Shown here one piece after another: positions 17,532-25,915 of a stretch of DNA of 64,000 bases. Below the pieces are notes generated by a model that was not told the origin of the DNA, made no database searches, and saw only the letters and a list, made by a program, of their open reading frames with translations. The number at the start of each line of letters is the position of its first letter. Within the stretch, counting starts at the first letter, position 1. Source of the DNA: Paenibacillus xylanexedens (GTDB lineage Bacteria; Bacillota; Bacilli; Paenibacillales; Paenibacillaceae); the NCBI RefSeq assembly GCF_001908275.1, contig NZ_CP018620.1, forward strand, positions 1,240,001 through 1,304,000, given 5' to 3'. Position numbers and translations under genes: made by a program.

Positions 17532-17782
17532 AAAATCATCACCCTCAGGTTATAGATTTGTAGTCATTCATGGCCCTTTAAACACAATCTAACCCATTAT
17601 AACTTTGTCCAAAATGACTGCGTATGACTACATTGGGCTATAAAAAAACGATTTGTTCTACATAATTGTGACAAAAGCATGAATGTGTAAGGTGCAGAGC
17701 GCCCATCTCGTCTTATGTTACAAATCTCATATTGGTGTGCGATACGTTCGTGCTACCATTCACATATTGTTACGAAGCCACA
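17532..17782. promoter_or_regulatory. Upstream region of ycnJ with an inverted repeat
   Basis: No gene is seen in these 251 bases. GTAGTCAT (17560-17567) and ATGACTAC (17624-17631) form an inverted repeat spaced by 56 bases that could be a regulator site for ycnJ. This is weak evidence. Confidence 0.3.
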
Positions 17783-18439
17783 TTATTTGCGAAGTTTACG
17801 TCCTGCAAGCCCGCTCTCTAGCGCGTAGCGGGTGAGTTGTACCCGGTTTTCAAGCTGCAGCTTCTGCAAAATGTTCTTCAGATGATTCTTGACCGTCTGG
17901 TCTGAAATACCGAGTTGATCAGCAATCTCCCGATTGGTATATCCCGCGGATACCCATTGCAGAATCTCAAGTTCCCGCGCTGTTAGCGGGTTATCTTGCA
18001 CATCTTCACTGCGTGGTGCGGGAAACTCCTGCAAAATTCGGTAGGCCAGTTCCTTACTGAGCGGTGCATCGTCACTGACGATGGCGCGCAGGTATTCAAG
18101 CCAGGTGGAAGGCGTTAGATTTTTGAGCAAATAGCCTTGAGCGCCTTGTTTCAGTGCTTCGAACAGAAATGTCACATCATCCGATACCGTGACCATCACA
18201 ACAATAACATAAGGGAATCTCAGCTTGATCTGACGGGTAGCTTCCAGCCCATCCATGTCCGGCATCTGCACGTCCATCAGGATCAGGTCAGGCATCCATT
18301 GTCCGGTGAGCTCCAGCGCTTCCTGTCCATTCGAAGCTGTACCAATTACTTCAAACAGGCTGTCCTCGGATAAAATGCTACAGATCGCTTCACGCGCATG
18401 TGCATGATCATCAACAACCAATACACGTACATGTTCCAT
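17783..18439 (-). CDS. NarL/LuxR-family response regulator
   Basis: This 218-residue protein has a receiver domain (D10-D11, phospho-acceptor D56 in LILMDVQMPDMDG, conserved Lys in GYLLKNL) and a LuxR-type helix-turn-helix at about 150-210 (LTARELEILQWVSAGYTNREIA). It starts one base after the stop of the sensor kinase gene, with AGGAG upstream, so the two form a two-gene operon. Targets cannot be read from the sequence. Proximity to ycnJ (same strand, 250 bases) allows but does not show a link to copper. Confidence 0.9.
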   Translation of the reverse strand: MEHVRVLVVDDHAHAREAICSILSEDSLFEVIGTASNGQEALELTGQWMPDLILMDVQMPDMDGLEATRQIKLRFPYVIVVMVTVSDDVTFLFEALKQGAQGYLLKNLTPSTWLEYLRAIVSDDAPLSKELAYRILQEFPAPRSEDVQDNPLTARELEILQWVSAGYTNREIADQLGISDQTVKNHLKNILQKLQLENRVQLTRYALESGLAGRKLRK

Positions 18440-18440
18440 A

Positions 18441-19271
18441 TTAAGTATGCTCCTTTCCTATCGTCATTCGGGTATGCCCCGGTTTTGAATCGAGGGTAAA
18501 AGACCAACCCATCTCGGCAGCACGCTCCTTCGTAATTCGCAGTCCGTACCGATCCTTCAGATGAAGAGGATCTCCACTTAGTCCATTCCCATTATCCTGA
18601 ATATAAATGAACCAGGCAATTGGGTTACCTTCCGCGTGAACCTGAACGCGGGTAGCCTGCGCATGTTTGCGTACATTCAGTAAACCCTCCCGGATACAGG
18701 CGAGCAGTTCCACTTGTTCCTTGGCAGAGAACGTTACACCCCTGAGGTCCCAATGAATCTGTGCACCAGGTACCGTTTCCTTGACGAGCACTTCGACCTG
18801 CGCATGCAGTGAAATAATCTCGGGCGCCACGGTAGAGGAGGGAACATAACGCAACTGGGCAATAGCTTGCCTTACATATGTATTGACTTCATGCACGGTT
18901 TTTTGAATCTCCTGGATCTCATGCTCATGTCCGCTGCCTGCCAGACTACGGCCGGCTTTATCGGTCTTCACTGACAGCAGGAAAAGAGACTGAGATATGC
19001 CGTCGTGAAGTTCTCTTGCCAATTGGTCACGAGCTTCCAGCGCTGCTTTTGCTGCACGTTCCTGCTCCAGAGCAGCCCTGGCACCTTCAAGCATGTGGAA
19101 CAATCGGCTGAGCAGTGTCACGCTGACGAGGTAAACGATGACGGGTGTTAACCAGTTTCCTGCATCCATCGAAAGGTATGGCATCAGAAACTGATGGCGA
19201 ATGTATTCCCAGATGCCAACCGTGAATGTGGGGATCAGCAGAATCATCCATTTAATTTGTTTATAGGACAT
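18441..19271 (-). CDS. NarL-type sensor histidine kinase (HisKA_3)
   Basis: This 276-residue kinase has two N-terminal membrane helices (about 8-22 and 41-58) with almost no extracellular loop. A coiled-coil linker, a HisKA_3 dimerisation domain with H89 (LARELHDGISQS) and a HATPase domain (NVRKHAQAT, QDNGNGLSG) follow. Small intramembrane-sensing kinases of this layout often detect membrane or cell-envelope stress; this is inference. It is paired with the response regulator immediately downstream. Confidence 0.9.
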   Translation of the reverse strand: MSYKQIKWMILLIPTFTVGIWEYIRHQFLMPYLSMDAGNWLTPVIVYLVSVTLLSRLFHMLEGARAALEQERAAKAALEARDQLARELHDGISQSLFLLSVKTDKAGRSLAGSGHEHEIQEIQKTVHEVNTYVRQAIAQLRYVPSSTVAPEIISLHAQVEVLVKETVPGAQIHWDLRGVTFSAKEQVELLACIREGLLNVRKHAQATRVQVHAEGNPIAWFIYIQDNGNGLSGDPLHLKDRYGLRITKERAAEMGWSFTLDSKPGHTRMTIGKEHT

Positions 19272-19576
19272 GAATGCAGAACTCCTTTGATCTAGGATTA
19301 GCTTAATAAGGTAATTTATTTATACAGGGATGGGACCATTATAACGCAAGCTTGTCCAAGACCCTAGTCTGTGTCTTTGGGGAATGCTGGGGAGGATCAG
19401 GGAGTATTTAGAAGGATATCTAAGAACGATAAGGGGTGAAATGTTGTCACGCTAGGTGAGGGTTGGTGTGACCAGCTGAGGAAGGCTGAGTCCGTTTTCC
19501 CTATCGGAGAAGGTCCTCTATACTTAATATAGAACGTGAATTCATTACAAAACATGTTAAGGAGTGACGCAACAAC
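19272..19576. other. Intergenic region, no gene identified
   Basis: These 305 bases separate the leftward kinase gene from a small rightward gene. I see a possible -10 (TATACT near 19520) for the small gene but no RNA gene or repeat. A minus-strand open frame here lacks protein-like composition and overlaps the better-supported small gene. Confidence 0.4.
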
Positions 19577-19744
19577 ATGAGTCAAGAAGTATTGGAACGT
19601 CGCAGTGAATTGCTCAAAAAGAACATTCATCAGATGCTTGTTCAAGACAATCAGCACGGTATCAGTCGCCAAGACAACATGTTTTTGCAGCAGATGATTA
19701 AAGAGCTGCATCAGACCTCACATGAGCTGAATACCAAATCTTAA
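19577..19744 (+). CDS. Small hydrophilic protein, 55 aa, unknown function
   Basis: ATG at 19577 follows AAGGAGTG, and the frame encodes 55 residues rich in Gln, Glu, Lys and His, predicted mostly helical (SELLKKNIHQMLVQD and QQMIKELHQTSHELN). No signal peptide or membrane helix is present. It has its own strong terminator 57 bases downstream, so it looks like a monocistronic small gene. I do not recognise a family. Confidence 0.6.
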   Translation: MSQEVLERRSELLKKNIHQMLVQDNQHGISRQDNMFLQQMIKELHQTSHELNTKS

Positions 19745-19800
19745 TGTAGAATCTGCACGAGAATGAAGTTGTCTGGTGTACGATTCATTCCATGAAAATG

Positions 19801-19845
19801 AAAATGGCGCTATCTCCGATCAGACCGGGGATAGCGCTTTTACTT
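19801..19845 (+). terminator. Terminator after the 55-aa gene
   Basis: GGCGCTATCTCCG and CCGGGGATAGCGC form a stem followed by TTTTA. A-rich sequence on the other side suggests it may also serve the leftward gene at 19878. Confidence 0.8.
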
Positions 19846-19877
19846 TTTCTTGGCTTATAGAAGAAGCTCTGTTTATT

Positions 19878-21710
19878 TTACTGTAACTGTTGCTGAGCGG
19901 TTCTTTTCTCAATATATTGAATGAACAACTCGGCAAGCTCCGGATCGAACTGTGAACCCGAACATGAGCGTAGCTCCCGAATCGCTTCTTCCACGTTCTT
20001 GGTTTCCTGATACGGCCGCTCTGTCGTCATGGCATCAAAGGAGTCAATCACGGTCAGCATCCGGCAGAGCCGGGGAATCTCGTTACCCTTCAGGCCGTAA
20101 GGATAGCCTTTGCCATCATAGCGCTCGTGGTGAAGTTCAATATACGGAATCAGATCGGCGAAGCGATCGTTCGTGATCACCATTTTTTTGCCCCAGGTGA
20201 CATGTCCTTTGATCGTTTCCCATTCTTCTGCGGTGAGCTTGTCCTTTTTGTTCAGAATGGACCAAGGGATCTCCAGTTTTCCGATGTCATGAATCAGTGC
20301 TCCCAGCACGAAACGACGTTTCTCGGCATTGTCCAGTGTGAGCAATTCACTGATATCCAGTGCATATTTGTAGACCCGTTTGGAATGTTTAAACGTATCC
20401 ATATCTTTGTATCTGAACAGATTGAGCTGCTGTTCGATGTCACGAACGTCCTGTACCAGATCAATCTCGTGTTCCATACCATCATTGCTGCCGTGGCGGT
20501 GCACGTTGTTCTTGCCCTGTTTCTTCGCATAATACAGTGCTTTATCCGCCTGATCCACGAGCTGGGATTTGTTATACATATCCACCTGATAGGGCGCGAC
20601 GCCAGCAGAGAAGGAGAGACAACCGTGTGGAAACACTTCAACGCCTTCAAATGGTGTGTCGTTCAGTTGTTTACGCAGCTTGTTCATGAACCTGTAGGAT
20701 TCGTCCAACTCCATGCCTGGCATGAGCAAAGTAAACTCTTCCCCTCCATAACGAAAGGCGGTAACAGGTGTGTCTTCCGTCTTTCGCATCAGAAAATCCC
20801 CCAGCAGGGCTAGAAGACTGTCGCCTTGAAGGTGGCCAAACCGATCGTTATACTTTTTGAAATCATCAATATCAATAAGCCCCAGACAGAGCGGCGTTCC
20901 TTGCGTACGAGCGGTAGTCAGTTCATTTTCCAACATACTTTCAAAATAACTATGGTTGAACAGACCTGTGCGTTGATCCGTGTTAGCTTTCTCTTCAATG
21001 GTCTGATACATGACAAACAACTGCTTGAATGCATGGGAGAGCAGAATACTGAGACTCAGATACAACAACAGACCGAGCACGCCATTGTGCACAACCAGAA
21101 TCGTCAATACAAGCGCCAGAATCAGCGTACATAAATAAACCAGCAGGGATTCGGTAACAAATGCCCGCTTCATCTGCTGTAATGCATCCTTTGTTGAGAA
21201 ATGAAAGAATAAGCCAAGTGTGATCGTGTTGATGATGAAGTAGGCTGCGAGCGCTGCAAAATAAGGAATCAGGTTATAGCCGTCCAGAGTTCCGGATTGC
21301 CCGCCAGTCCACTCAAACACGGCAGCTGCTCCTGTAATCATGAGACTGTAGATGCTGAAATTAACAATGTGTTTCCACCAGGTGAGCTTGCGCTCTTTGA
21401 TGAGTAGGATGATGGAAACAGGGAGCAGTACAGACAAACTGAAAGCTCCGCCAAACATGAATATACAGGCAAGGTATACCGATGAATCCATAGATTGCTG
21501 ATTGCCTTTGGGTGGAATCTGGAACGTGAAATAATCCAGAATTAACGCCGCACCCAGCATGGTGTAGACCATAACCCAATCCGCCGTGGTTAGATGAAGA
21601 TAAGACCACTTATTCATGTACAGAAAAACACCGATCCCGGTACAACTAAGCAACATAACATACAGACTGCTTCGATCTGCCTTATGGATAAGGTTACGAA
21701 TAAAGTTCAT
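19878..21710 (-). CDS. Membrane GGDEF and HD-GYP c-di-GMP protein
   Basis: This 610-residue protein has about seven to eight N-terminal membrane helices (residues 15-225, 5TM-LYT/MASE-like), a GGDEF domain with an intact GGEEF active loop near 319-323, and an HD-GYP domain with HDIGK near 475 and HHERYDGKGYP near 525. The GGDEF part is expected to make c-di-GMP and the HD-GYP part to degrade it; both active sites look intact, so the net activity cannot be told. It is followed by a terminator shared with the small upstream gene. Confidence 0.92.
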   Translation of the reverse strand: MNFIRNLIHKADRSSLYVMLLSCTGIGVFLYMNKWSYLHLTTADWVMVYTMLGAALILDYFTFQIPPKGNQQSMDSSVYLACIFMFGGAFSLSVLLPVSIILLIKERKLTWWKHIVNFSIYSLMITGAAAVFEWTGGQSGTLDGYNLIPYFAALAAYFIINTITLGLFFHFSTKDALQQMKRAFVTESLLVYLCTLILALVLTILVVHNGVLGLLLYLSLSILLSHAFKQLFVMYQTIEEKANTDQRTGLFNHSYFESMLENELTTARTQGTPLCLGLIDIDDFKKYNDRFGHLQGDSLLALLGDFLMRKTEDTPVTAFRYGGEEFTLLMPGMELDESYRFMNKLRKQLNDTPFEGVEVFPHGCLSFSAGVAPYQVDMYNKSQLVDQADKALYYAKKQGKNNVHRHGSNDGMEHEIDLVQDVRDIEQQLNLFRYKDMDTFKHSKRVYKYALDISELLTLDNAEKRRFVLGALIHDIGKLEIPWSILNKKDKLTAEEWETIKGHVTWGKKMVITNDRFADLIPYIELHHERYDGKGYPYGLKGNEIPRLCRMLTVIDSFDAMTTERPYQETKNVEEAIRELRSCSGSQFDPELAELFIQYIEKRTAQQQLQ

Positions 21711-21828
21711 AAAAAATCTCCTGCTTGGGTTTAGTCTACTCTTGATGTGTATATAATTAGTTTTCTTGTAAAGGGATATACCATATAGATGTATAACATA
21801 CCAAGTTGCCTGCCAAAAATCCAGAAAG

Positions 21829-21857
21829 AAAAAACAGGCCGCTGGCAGCCTGTTTGT
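21829..21857 (-). terminator. Terminator after the DUF5317/miniprotein operon
   Basis: AAACAGGC and GCCTGTTT pair around a short loop; on the minus strand the stem runs into GTTTTTTC. It closes the leftward transcript of the 34-aa gene and DUF5317. Confidence 0.8.
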
Positions 21858-21877
21858 CTTGTTTGGCGGTATGGATA

Positions 21878-21982
21878 CTAGCCGCCCAGCTTGTATCCCG
21901 AAGTTAATGCTACAACGACAGAAGCCACGATGATTGCGTTGATGACAATGCGGGAATATTTCACACCTTCAAATTTTTTCAT
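21878..21982 (-). CDS. 34-residue single-helix membrane miniprotein
   Basis: On the minus strand ATG at 21982 lies seven bases after a perfect GGGAGGT. The product begins MKKFEGVKYSRI and has one hydrophobic helix (residues 12-27: VINAIIVASVVVALTS), ending GYKLGG. The gene sits 37 bases downstream of the DUF5317 membrane protein on the same strand and ahead of a terminator. The strong ribosome-binding site, basic N-terminus and clean membrane helix support translation. The function is unknown. Confidence 0.65.
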   Translation of the reverse strand: MKKFEGVKYSRIVINAIIVASVVVALTSGYKLGG

Positions 21983-22019
21983 GGAGAAGACCTCCCTTCC
22001 TTGGAGTCTACCTGTTTCT

Positions 22020-22610
22020 TCATGCCTGATGAGTTTTAGCAGGTTGCACAACCTTTTTGTCCCGATTCACCATCATGTACTGGATAAAAAGGAATATGCC
22101 AACGTTCATGACCACATCACCGATGCTGATGACCTGAGTCCGTGGATAAGGGCTGGAGAGTGGGATGATATCACCGAGAAAAGGCAGATTTGTAGACGCA
22201 TTCATCATAAAATGCTTCGATACGGCGCCGCCTTCCCTGAGCATGTCTACATAATAGGGTCCCAGTACAGCAGAAGCTTCCACAGAAACTGGCATGCGCC
22301 CACCATTTACAGCCATGACGGCAAAATTGAGAAACACCCCAATCCAGATGAGCATGAAACCGGTATGGTGTCTGTTGAGCCACAGGAAAGCGAGCCCTGT
22401 AATGTAGACGGCAGCAAAGAGATATCCATTAATGGATGCCACCCATTCGAATCGTTCCTGGAGATAGAAAATAAAGAACTGGATTAGCAACAATACAGGG
22501 AAAATCCAGCCACTTCGTAGCTTGAGTGCTGCAAACTGGTTGAGCCCATGTCGCAACCCGCCCCGAAAAAATCCAACGATCAAGCCTAGTAGAATACCGT
22601 CATATACCAT
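22020..22610 (-). CDS. DUF5317 family membrane protein
   Basis: This 196-residue protein has about five membrane helices. The conserved central loop is MAVNGGRMPVS, followed by LPFLGDIIPL and PRTQVISIGDV, matching the DUF5317 pattern. Its function is unknown. GGAG lies upstream of ATG 22610. It is the first gene of a two-gene leftward operon with the 34-aa miniprotein. Confidence 0.85.
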   Translation of the reverse strand: MVYDGILLGLIVGFFRGGLRHGLNQFAALKLRSGWIFPVLLLIQFFIFYLQERFEWVASINGYLFAAVYITGLAFLWLNRHHTGFMLIWIGVFLNFAVMAVNGGRMPVSVEASAVLGPYYVDMLREGGAVSKHFMMNASTNLPFLGDIIPLSSPYPRTQVISIGDVVMNVGIFLFIQYMMVNRDKKVVQPAKTHQA

Positions 22611-22743
22611 GGAGTAACTCCTGTTCGTGCGGAGATATGCAATATGATTGCGTGTTTGTGTACATAAAGGATTCGACCTTATATTGGTAATTCCTGCATG
22701 AGAAAAATGATTTTGTAGAAGAAATTTGCAAAATGCTGAACAA

Positions 22744-22802
22744 AAAACCGCCTTTACGAATCTAGGGGTCGAAACCCCTGTGAAATTCGGTAAAGACGGA
22801 TG
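22744..22802 (-). terminator. Terminator after the SLH-like protein gene
   Basis: On the minus strand CCGTCTTTACCGAAT and TTCGTAAAGGCGG pair, with a nested AGGGGTTTCGACCCCT hairpin inside, followed by TTTTTTG. It is a strong double-stem terminator. Confidence 0.88.
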
Positions 22803-22852
22803 TTTATAATGGCAAAATACGAGCTTTAATTCGGTTGGAGACGGAATTTATT

Positions 22853-24274
22853 TTATTCAGATCCACCGTTCAGATAGTTGAAGAAAGGTTGGTCCACCCA
22901 GAAGTCATACGTCGTAATGTCCGCATCAGGTGCCAGCTTCAGGAAACCTTCCCGAATGGCTTTGGCATTCTCTTTCAGAGAGAAGGACTGAGCATAGTAA
23001 TTGCCAAGCGCGATCTTATTATTGGAAATGACCGGATAGTTAGCCAATGCGGTTGGTGAATAATACAGTGGTTGCCACCAGGAGCTTAGAATCAGTGGAG
23101 ATGTACTGTCACTGTTCTTTTTGGCATATTTCAGCACAATGTCGTTGAAGCGGACTTTGTCTGCCACATTGTTGAACTCGAACTGAATATCATATTCCTT
23201 CGCAGAAGCAATATAGTTACCGTTCTCGATCTGTGTCACTTTATAATCTGGCGTTTCCTTTGGCTCGCCCCATTCCTTCAAATAAATGAAGGCAGATGTC
23301 TTGGGTTGGAATTGCACATCAGCATCAATACCTTCGCTACGCAACAAACCAACCAACTGTACAGCGTGTTGAATATTATCGTGGCCGTAGGTAAGTGTCA
23401 GTTCATCGATAAAGTTGGAATCAAAGCGGCTATCCTTCAGATTGTAACCTGTTACGAGATCATCTCGCAGCGCCTGATCCACAATCTTTCTCAGCTCAGG
23501 TGATTCGATCAGATCCGCTGTGCGATATGCAGCATACAATTTGGAATAGATGTCCGCATCGCCGGAACGCCCAATCTCATGTTTGTATTTCCCTTGACTG
23601 ACCAGGACACGTCCAAGCAAAGTATTAGCGAAATCTTTACTTGCTACGCCACCCTTAAGAAGAGCGGGGTATAGGCTTTTGGGAATCAGGCCTGTATCAA
23701 TCGCTGCAGCCAGTTCCTGTGCGGCTTGTCCCTGAACACGGTTAGGGCTAATGCCAACTTTGGCAAGTGCTTTGGCCGTTTTCTCTGTGGGATATGTATA
23801 AGCGAGTTCCTTGAATCCGGCTGCTTTCACCGCGATGAAGACGGCGGCATAAGTGCTCAGTTGATCCTTGGCACGTACTTCTGTACCCGTAAGAACCCCA
23901 TTATTGTATAAGGATACGGCAGCATCATAGGAAGAATCACCAGAAGACAGATCGGTAAAGACAGGAGTTTTGGCTTCACTGTCACTTGTTTGAGTTGCTT
24001 CCGTGATGGCTGCAATGGCTTGAATGAAATCACCTTTGGTAATCTGTTGCGGCAATTGAACGTTGTATTTCGCTTGCAAGAATTGAGCAAAATCCGCTGC
24101 GCTTTCCGTGTAAGCAACTGGAGCCTGAGCTACCGGTCCTTTGACACTTTGTGAGGTGGTTGGTTTAGCCGGAGTTGCAGATGCTGCAGAAGCAGAAGCG
24201 GGCAAGCTAAGGCTGCCGAGTGTTACCGGAGCGGCGAGTAGGGCCGCCAACGTGATCTGGGTGATCTTTTTCAA
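22853..24274 (-). CDS. Secreted protein with SLH-like repeats, unknown function
   Basis: This 473-residue protein has a signal peptide (MKKITQ to ASA near residue 30) and a Pro/Ala/Thr linker. The next region (about 105-205) contains FTDLSSGDSSYDAAVSLYNNGVLTGT and similar stretches that resemble degenerate S-layer homology repeats. The C-terminal half (about 205-473) is a mixed domain with WWQPLYYSP and DFWVDQPFFNYLNGGSE that I do not recognise. It is probably cell-surface or extracellular. It is transcribed alone: an inverted repeat lies upstream and a strong terminator downstream. Confidence 0.72.
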   Translation of the reverse strand: MKKITQITLAALLAAPVTLGSLSLPASASAASATPAKPTTSQSVKGPVAQAPVAYTESAADFAQFLQAKYNVQLPQQITKGDFIQAIAAITEATQTSDSEAKTPVFTDLSSGDSSYDAAVSLYNNGVLTGTEVRAKDQLSTYAAVFIAVKAAGFKELAYTYPTEKTAKALAKVGISPNRVQGQAAQELAAAIDTGLIPKSLYPALLKGGVASKDFANTLLGRVLVSQGKYKHEIGRSGDADIYSKLYAAYRTADLIESPELRKIVDQALRDDLVTGYNLKDSRFDSNFIDELTLTYGHDNIQHAVQLVGLLRSEGIDADVQFQPKTSAFIYLKEWGEPKETPDYKVTQIENGNYIASAKEYDIQFEFNNVADKVRFNDIVLKYAKKNSDSTSPLILSSWWQPLYYSPTALANYPVISNNKIALGNYYAQSFSLKENAKAIREGFLKLAPDADITTYDFWVDQPFFNYLNGGSE

Positions 24275-24324
24275 ATGAATAGCCTCCTTAAGATGGGTTG
24301 GAAAATGATCAGCTTTGGGTTATA

Positions 24325-24347
24325 ATTCTGACAATTCCTATCAGAAT
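24325..24347 (-). promoter_or_regulatory. Inverted repeat upstream of the SLH-like gene
   Basis: ATTCTGA (24325-24331) and TCAGAAT (24341-24347) are perfect 7-bp arms about 50 bases upstream of the start codon, where a promoter or operator is expected. The regulator is unknown. Confidence 0.35.
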
Positions 24348-24459
24348 AGAATAATTGGATTGACTTTAGCACGGAGACGCGCTGGATGTCAACGAAAAAA
24401 AGCTTGATACAGAGCGGTTTCCAAAGCTTGGTAGAAAGCGAGTTGTCAATTATATTCTA

Positions 24460-24479
24460 TTTGAGTGTATACGCTCAAA
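24460..24479 (+). promoter_or_regulatory. 20-bp palindrome upstream of nupN, candidate operator
   Basis: TTTGAGTGTATACGCTCAAA is symmetric except for one T/G pair and ends six bases before the nupN -35 box. This position suits a dimeric regulator of nucleoside uptake; identity unknown. Confidence 0.5.
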
Positions 24480-24485
24480 GATTTA

Positions 24486-24515
24486 TTGACAAGGATCGAC
24501 AGTATCCGCTAGGAT
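24486..24515 (+). promoter_or_regulatory. nupN promoter
   Basis: TTGACA (24486-24491) and TAGGAT (24510-24515) are separated by 18 bp and lie 35 bases upstream of the nupN start. Confidence 0.6.
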
Positions 24516-24550
24516 AAGAAAAAAGAATGTTGAAAAGGGGTATTTTCAAA

Positions 24551-25582
24551 ATGAAAAGAGGTTTATCGTTCGTCTTATCGATCATCATGTTGGCTATTTT
24601 GTTGGCAGCTTGTGGGAATTCGGCTTCCAAAGACGAACAATCCGCCCAAGGCAGTGATTCGGAGAAATCTCTTCGGATGGCCCTCGTACTTCCCGAAAAA
24701 ATAGGGGTTAACCCTTTCTTTGTACAGATGGATGAAGGCTTCAAAAAAGCAGGCGAAGAATTCAAAGTAGACACCAAGACGATTGAATCGACAGATCCGG
24801 CAGCATTTGAACAAAATCTGCGTGCTGCGGTTGCCGAGAATTATGATCTAATTATTACAGCCACTTTCCAGGCAGAAGATGCATTGAAGAAAGTTGCTGC
24901 AGAAAATCCGGACAAGTCCTTTGCAATTGTGGATACAACCGTTGATCTTCCTAACGTTCGTAGCGTTGGTTTCCGTGAATATGAAGGGGCGTACCTGCTC
25001 GGTGCAGCTGCTGGATTGTCCACCAAAACAGACAAAGTCGGCATGATCGCAGCAATGGATGTACCATTGATCAAGAAATATACGGAAGGTTTCAAAGCTG
25101 GATTGGAATCCGTGAATCCGGATGCAGAATTCCTCGTGAACTATGTAGGTGGATTTAATGACCCGGCCAAAGCAAAAGAATTGGCACTGGTACAATTCGG
25201 CAAAGGCGCTGACTTCATCGCTGGCGCATCCGCTGTAGGTGATCTCGGCGTGTTCGAAGCAGCCAAAGAAAAAGGCTTCTACACTTCAGGTCAAGATACG
25301 GACCGTACCGTTGAAGACCCGGAACATATCGTATTGTCTCAATTGAAGTCAACCGATACGGTTGCTTATGAGACTGTGAAAGATTTTGTAGAAGGCAACT
25401 TCAAAGCAGGCGCTGTTAACTACGGTTTGAAAGAAGACGGTGTAGGCCTGACTTACGTTACACGTGACAGCGAATCTCCATTGAATGCTTTTGTTGGACA
25501 AGAAGTGATCGACAAGGTTAAAGCAATCAAGGATGATATCGTATCTGGCAAAATCGTAGTCAAAGATCCATTGCAACAATAG
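24551..25582 (+). CDS. nupN: BMP-family nucleoside-binding lipoprotein
   Basis: This 343-residue substrate-binding protein has a lipobox LLAA-C21 and a Bmp/Med fold (LRMALVLPEKIGVNPFF, VGFREYEGAYLLGAAAG, EGFKAGLESVNP). I start at ATG 24551, which follows AAAAGGGG at ten bases; an ATG at 24527 has a poorer site. It should capture purine or pyrimidine nucleosides for the NupOPQ transporter encoded downstream. A terminator and a repeat separate it from nupO, which allows higher expression of the binding protein, as is common in ABC importers. Confidence 0.92.
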   Translation: MKRGLSFVLSIIMLAILLAACGNSASKDEQSAQGSDSEKSLRMALVLPEKIGVNPFFVQMDEGFKKAGEEFKVDTKTIESTDPAAFEQNLRAAVAENYDLIITATFQAEDALKKVAAENPDKSFAIVDTTVDLPNVRSVGFREYEGAYLLGAAAGLSTKTDKVGMIAAMDVPLIKKYTEGFKAGLESVNPDAEFLVNYVGGFNDPAKAKELALVQFGKGADFIAGASAVGDLGVFEAAKEKGFYTSGQDTDRTVEDPEHIVLSQLKSTDTVAYETVKDFVEGNFKAGAVNYGLKEDGVGLTYVTRDSESPLNAFVGQEVIDKVKAIKDDIVSGKIVVKDPLQQ

Positions 25583-25623
25583 TTTCGAATGTTCTTTTCA
25601 ATGAATGAGTGATGGAAATGATC

Positions 25624-25654
25624 AGCCGGCTGCCCGATCAGGCAGCCGGTTTTG
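25624..25654 (+). terminator. Terminator after nupN
   Basis: CCGGCTGCC (25626-25634) pairs with GGCAGCCGG (25641-25649), followed by TTTT. Partial read-through into nupO is likely. Confidence 0.85.
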
Positions 25655-25677
25655 CTGCTATTAAATGACCAGTATAT

Positions 25678-25894
25678 GTTCAACTTATCGTTTACACGAT
25701 AACGAAGAGGACAGAAATAACCTGAAGAAGCAATGCTAAAAGCTTTCTGAAAGAAAGCTGCTTCGGAAGCATACACCTCGCCTTTATCACCGGATTTTCC
25801 CCTTTATAAAAGGGAATCAAAAAATCTGGGGATAACAGCGATCGGAAGGTTGTTCTGTCATCGTAGTGACGAGTGTAACCTTTTTAAGTTGAAC
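25678..25894 (+). repeat. Intergenic repeat family 1, full copy B
   Basis: 217 bp bounded by perfect inverted ends GTTCAACTT (25678) and AAGTTGAAC (25886-25894). It contains CTAAAAGCTTTCTGAAAGA, shared with copy C, and TCACCGGATTTTCCC...GGGAATCAAAAAATCTGGGG, shared with copy D. It ends 21 bases before nupO and so forms most of its upstream region. Confidence 0.85.
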
Positions 25895-25915
25895 TGAGGG
25901 GAGCGAACGCGAGAT

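Noticed and set aside
19397..19711. Minus-strand frame of 104 codons
   Set aside because: It overlaps the small rightward gene with a good ribosome-binding site, has no site of its own and an unlikely amino-acid composition.
22744..22802. Nested inverted repeats as an insertion-sequence end
   Set aside because: The T-run and position just after a stop codon make a transcription terminator the simpler explanation.
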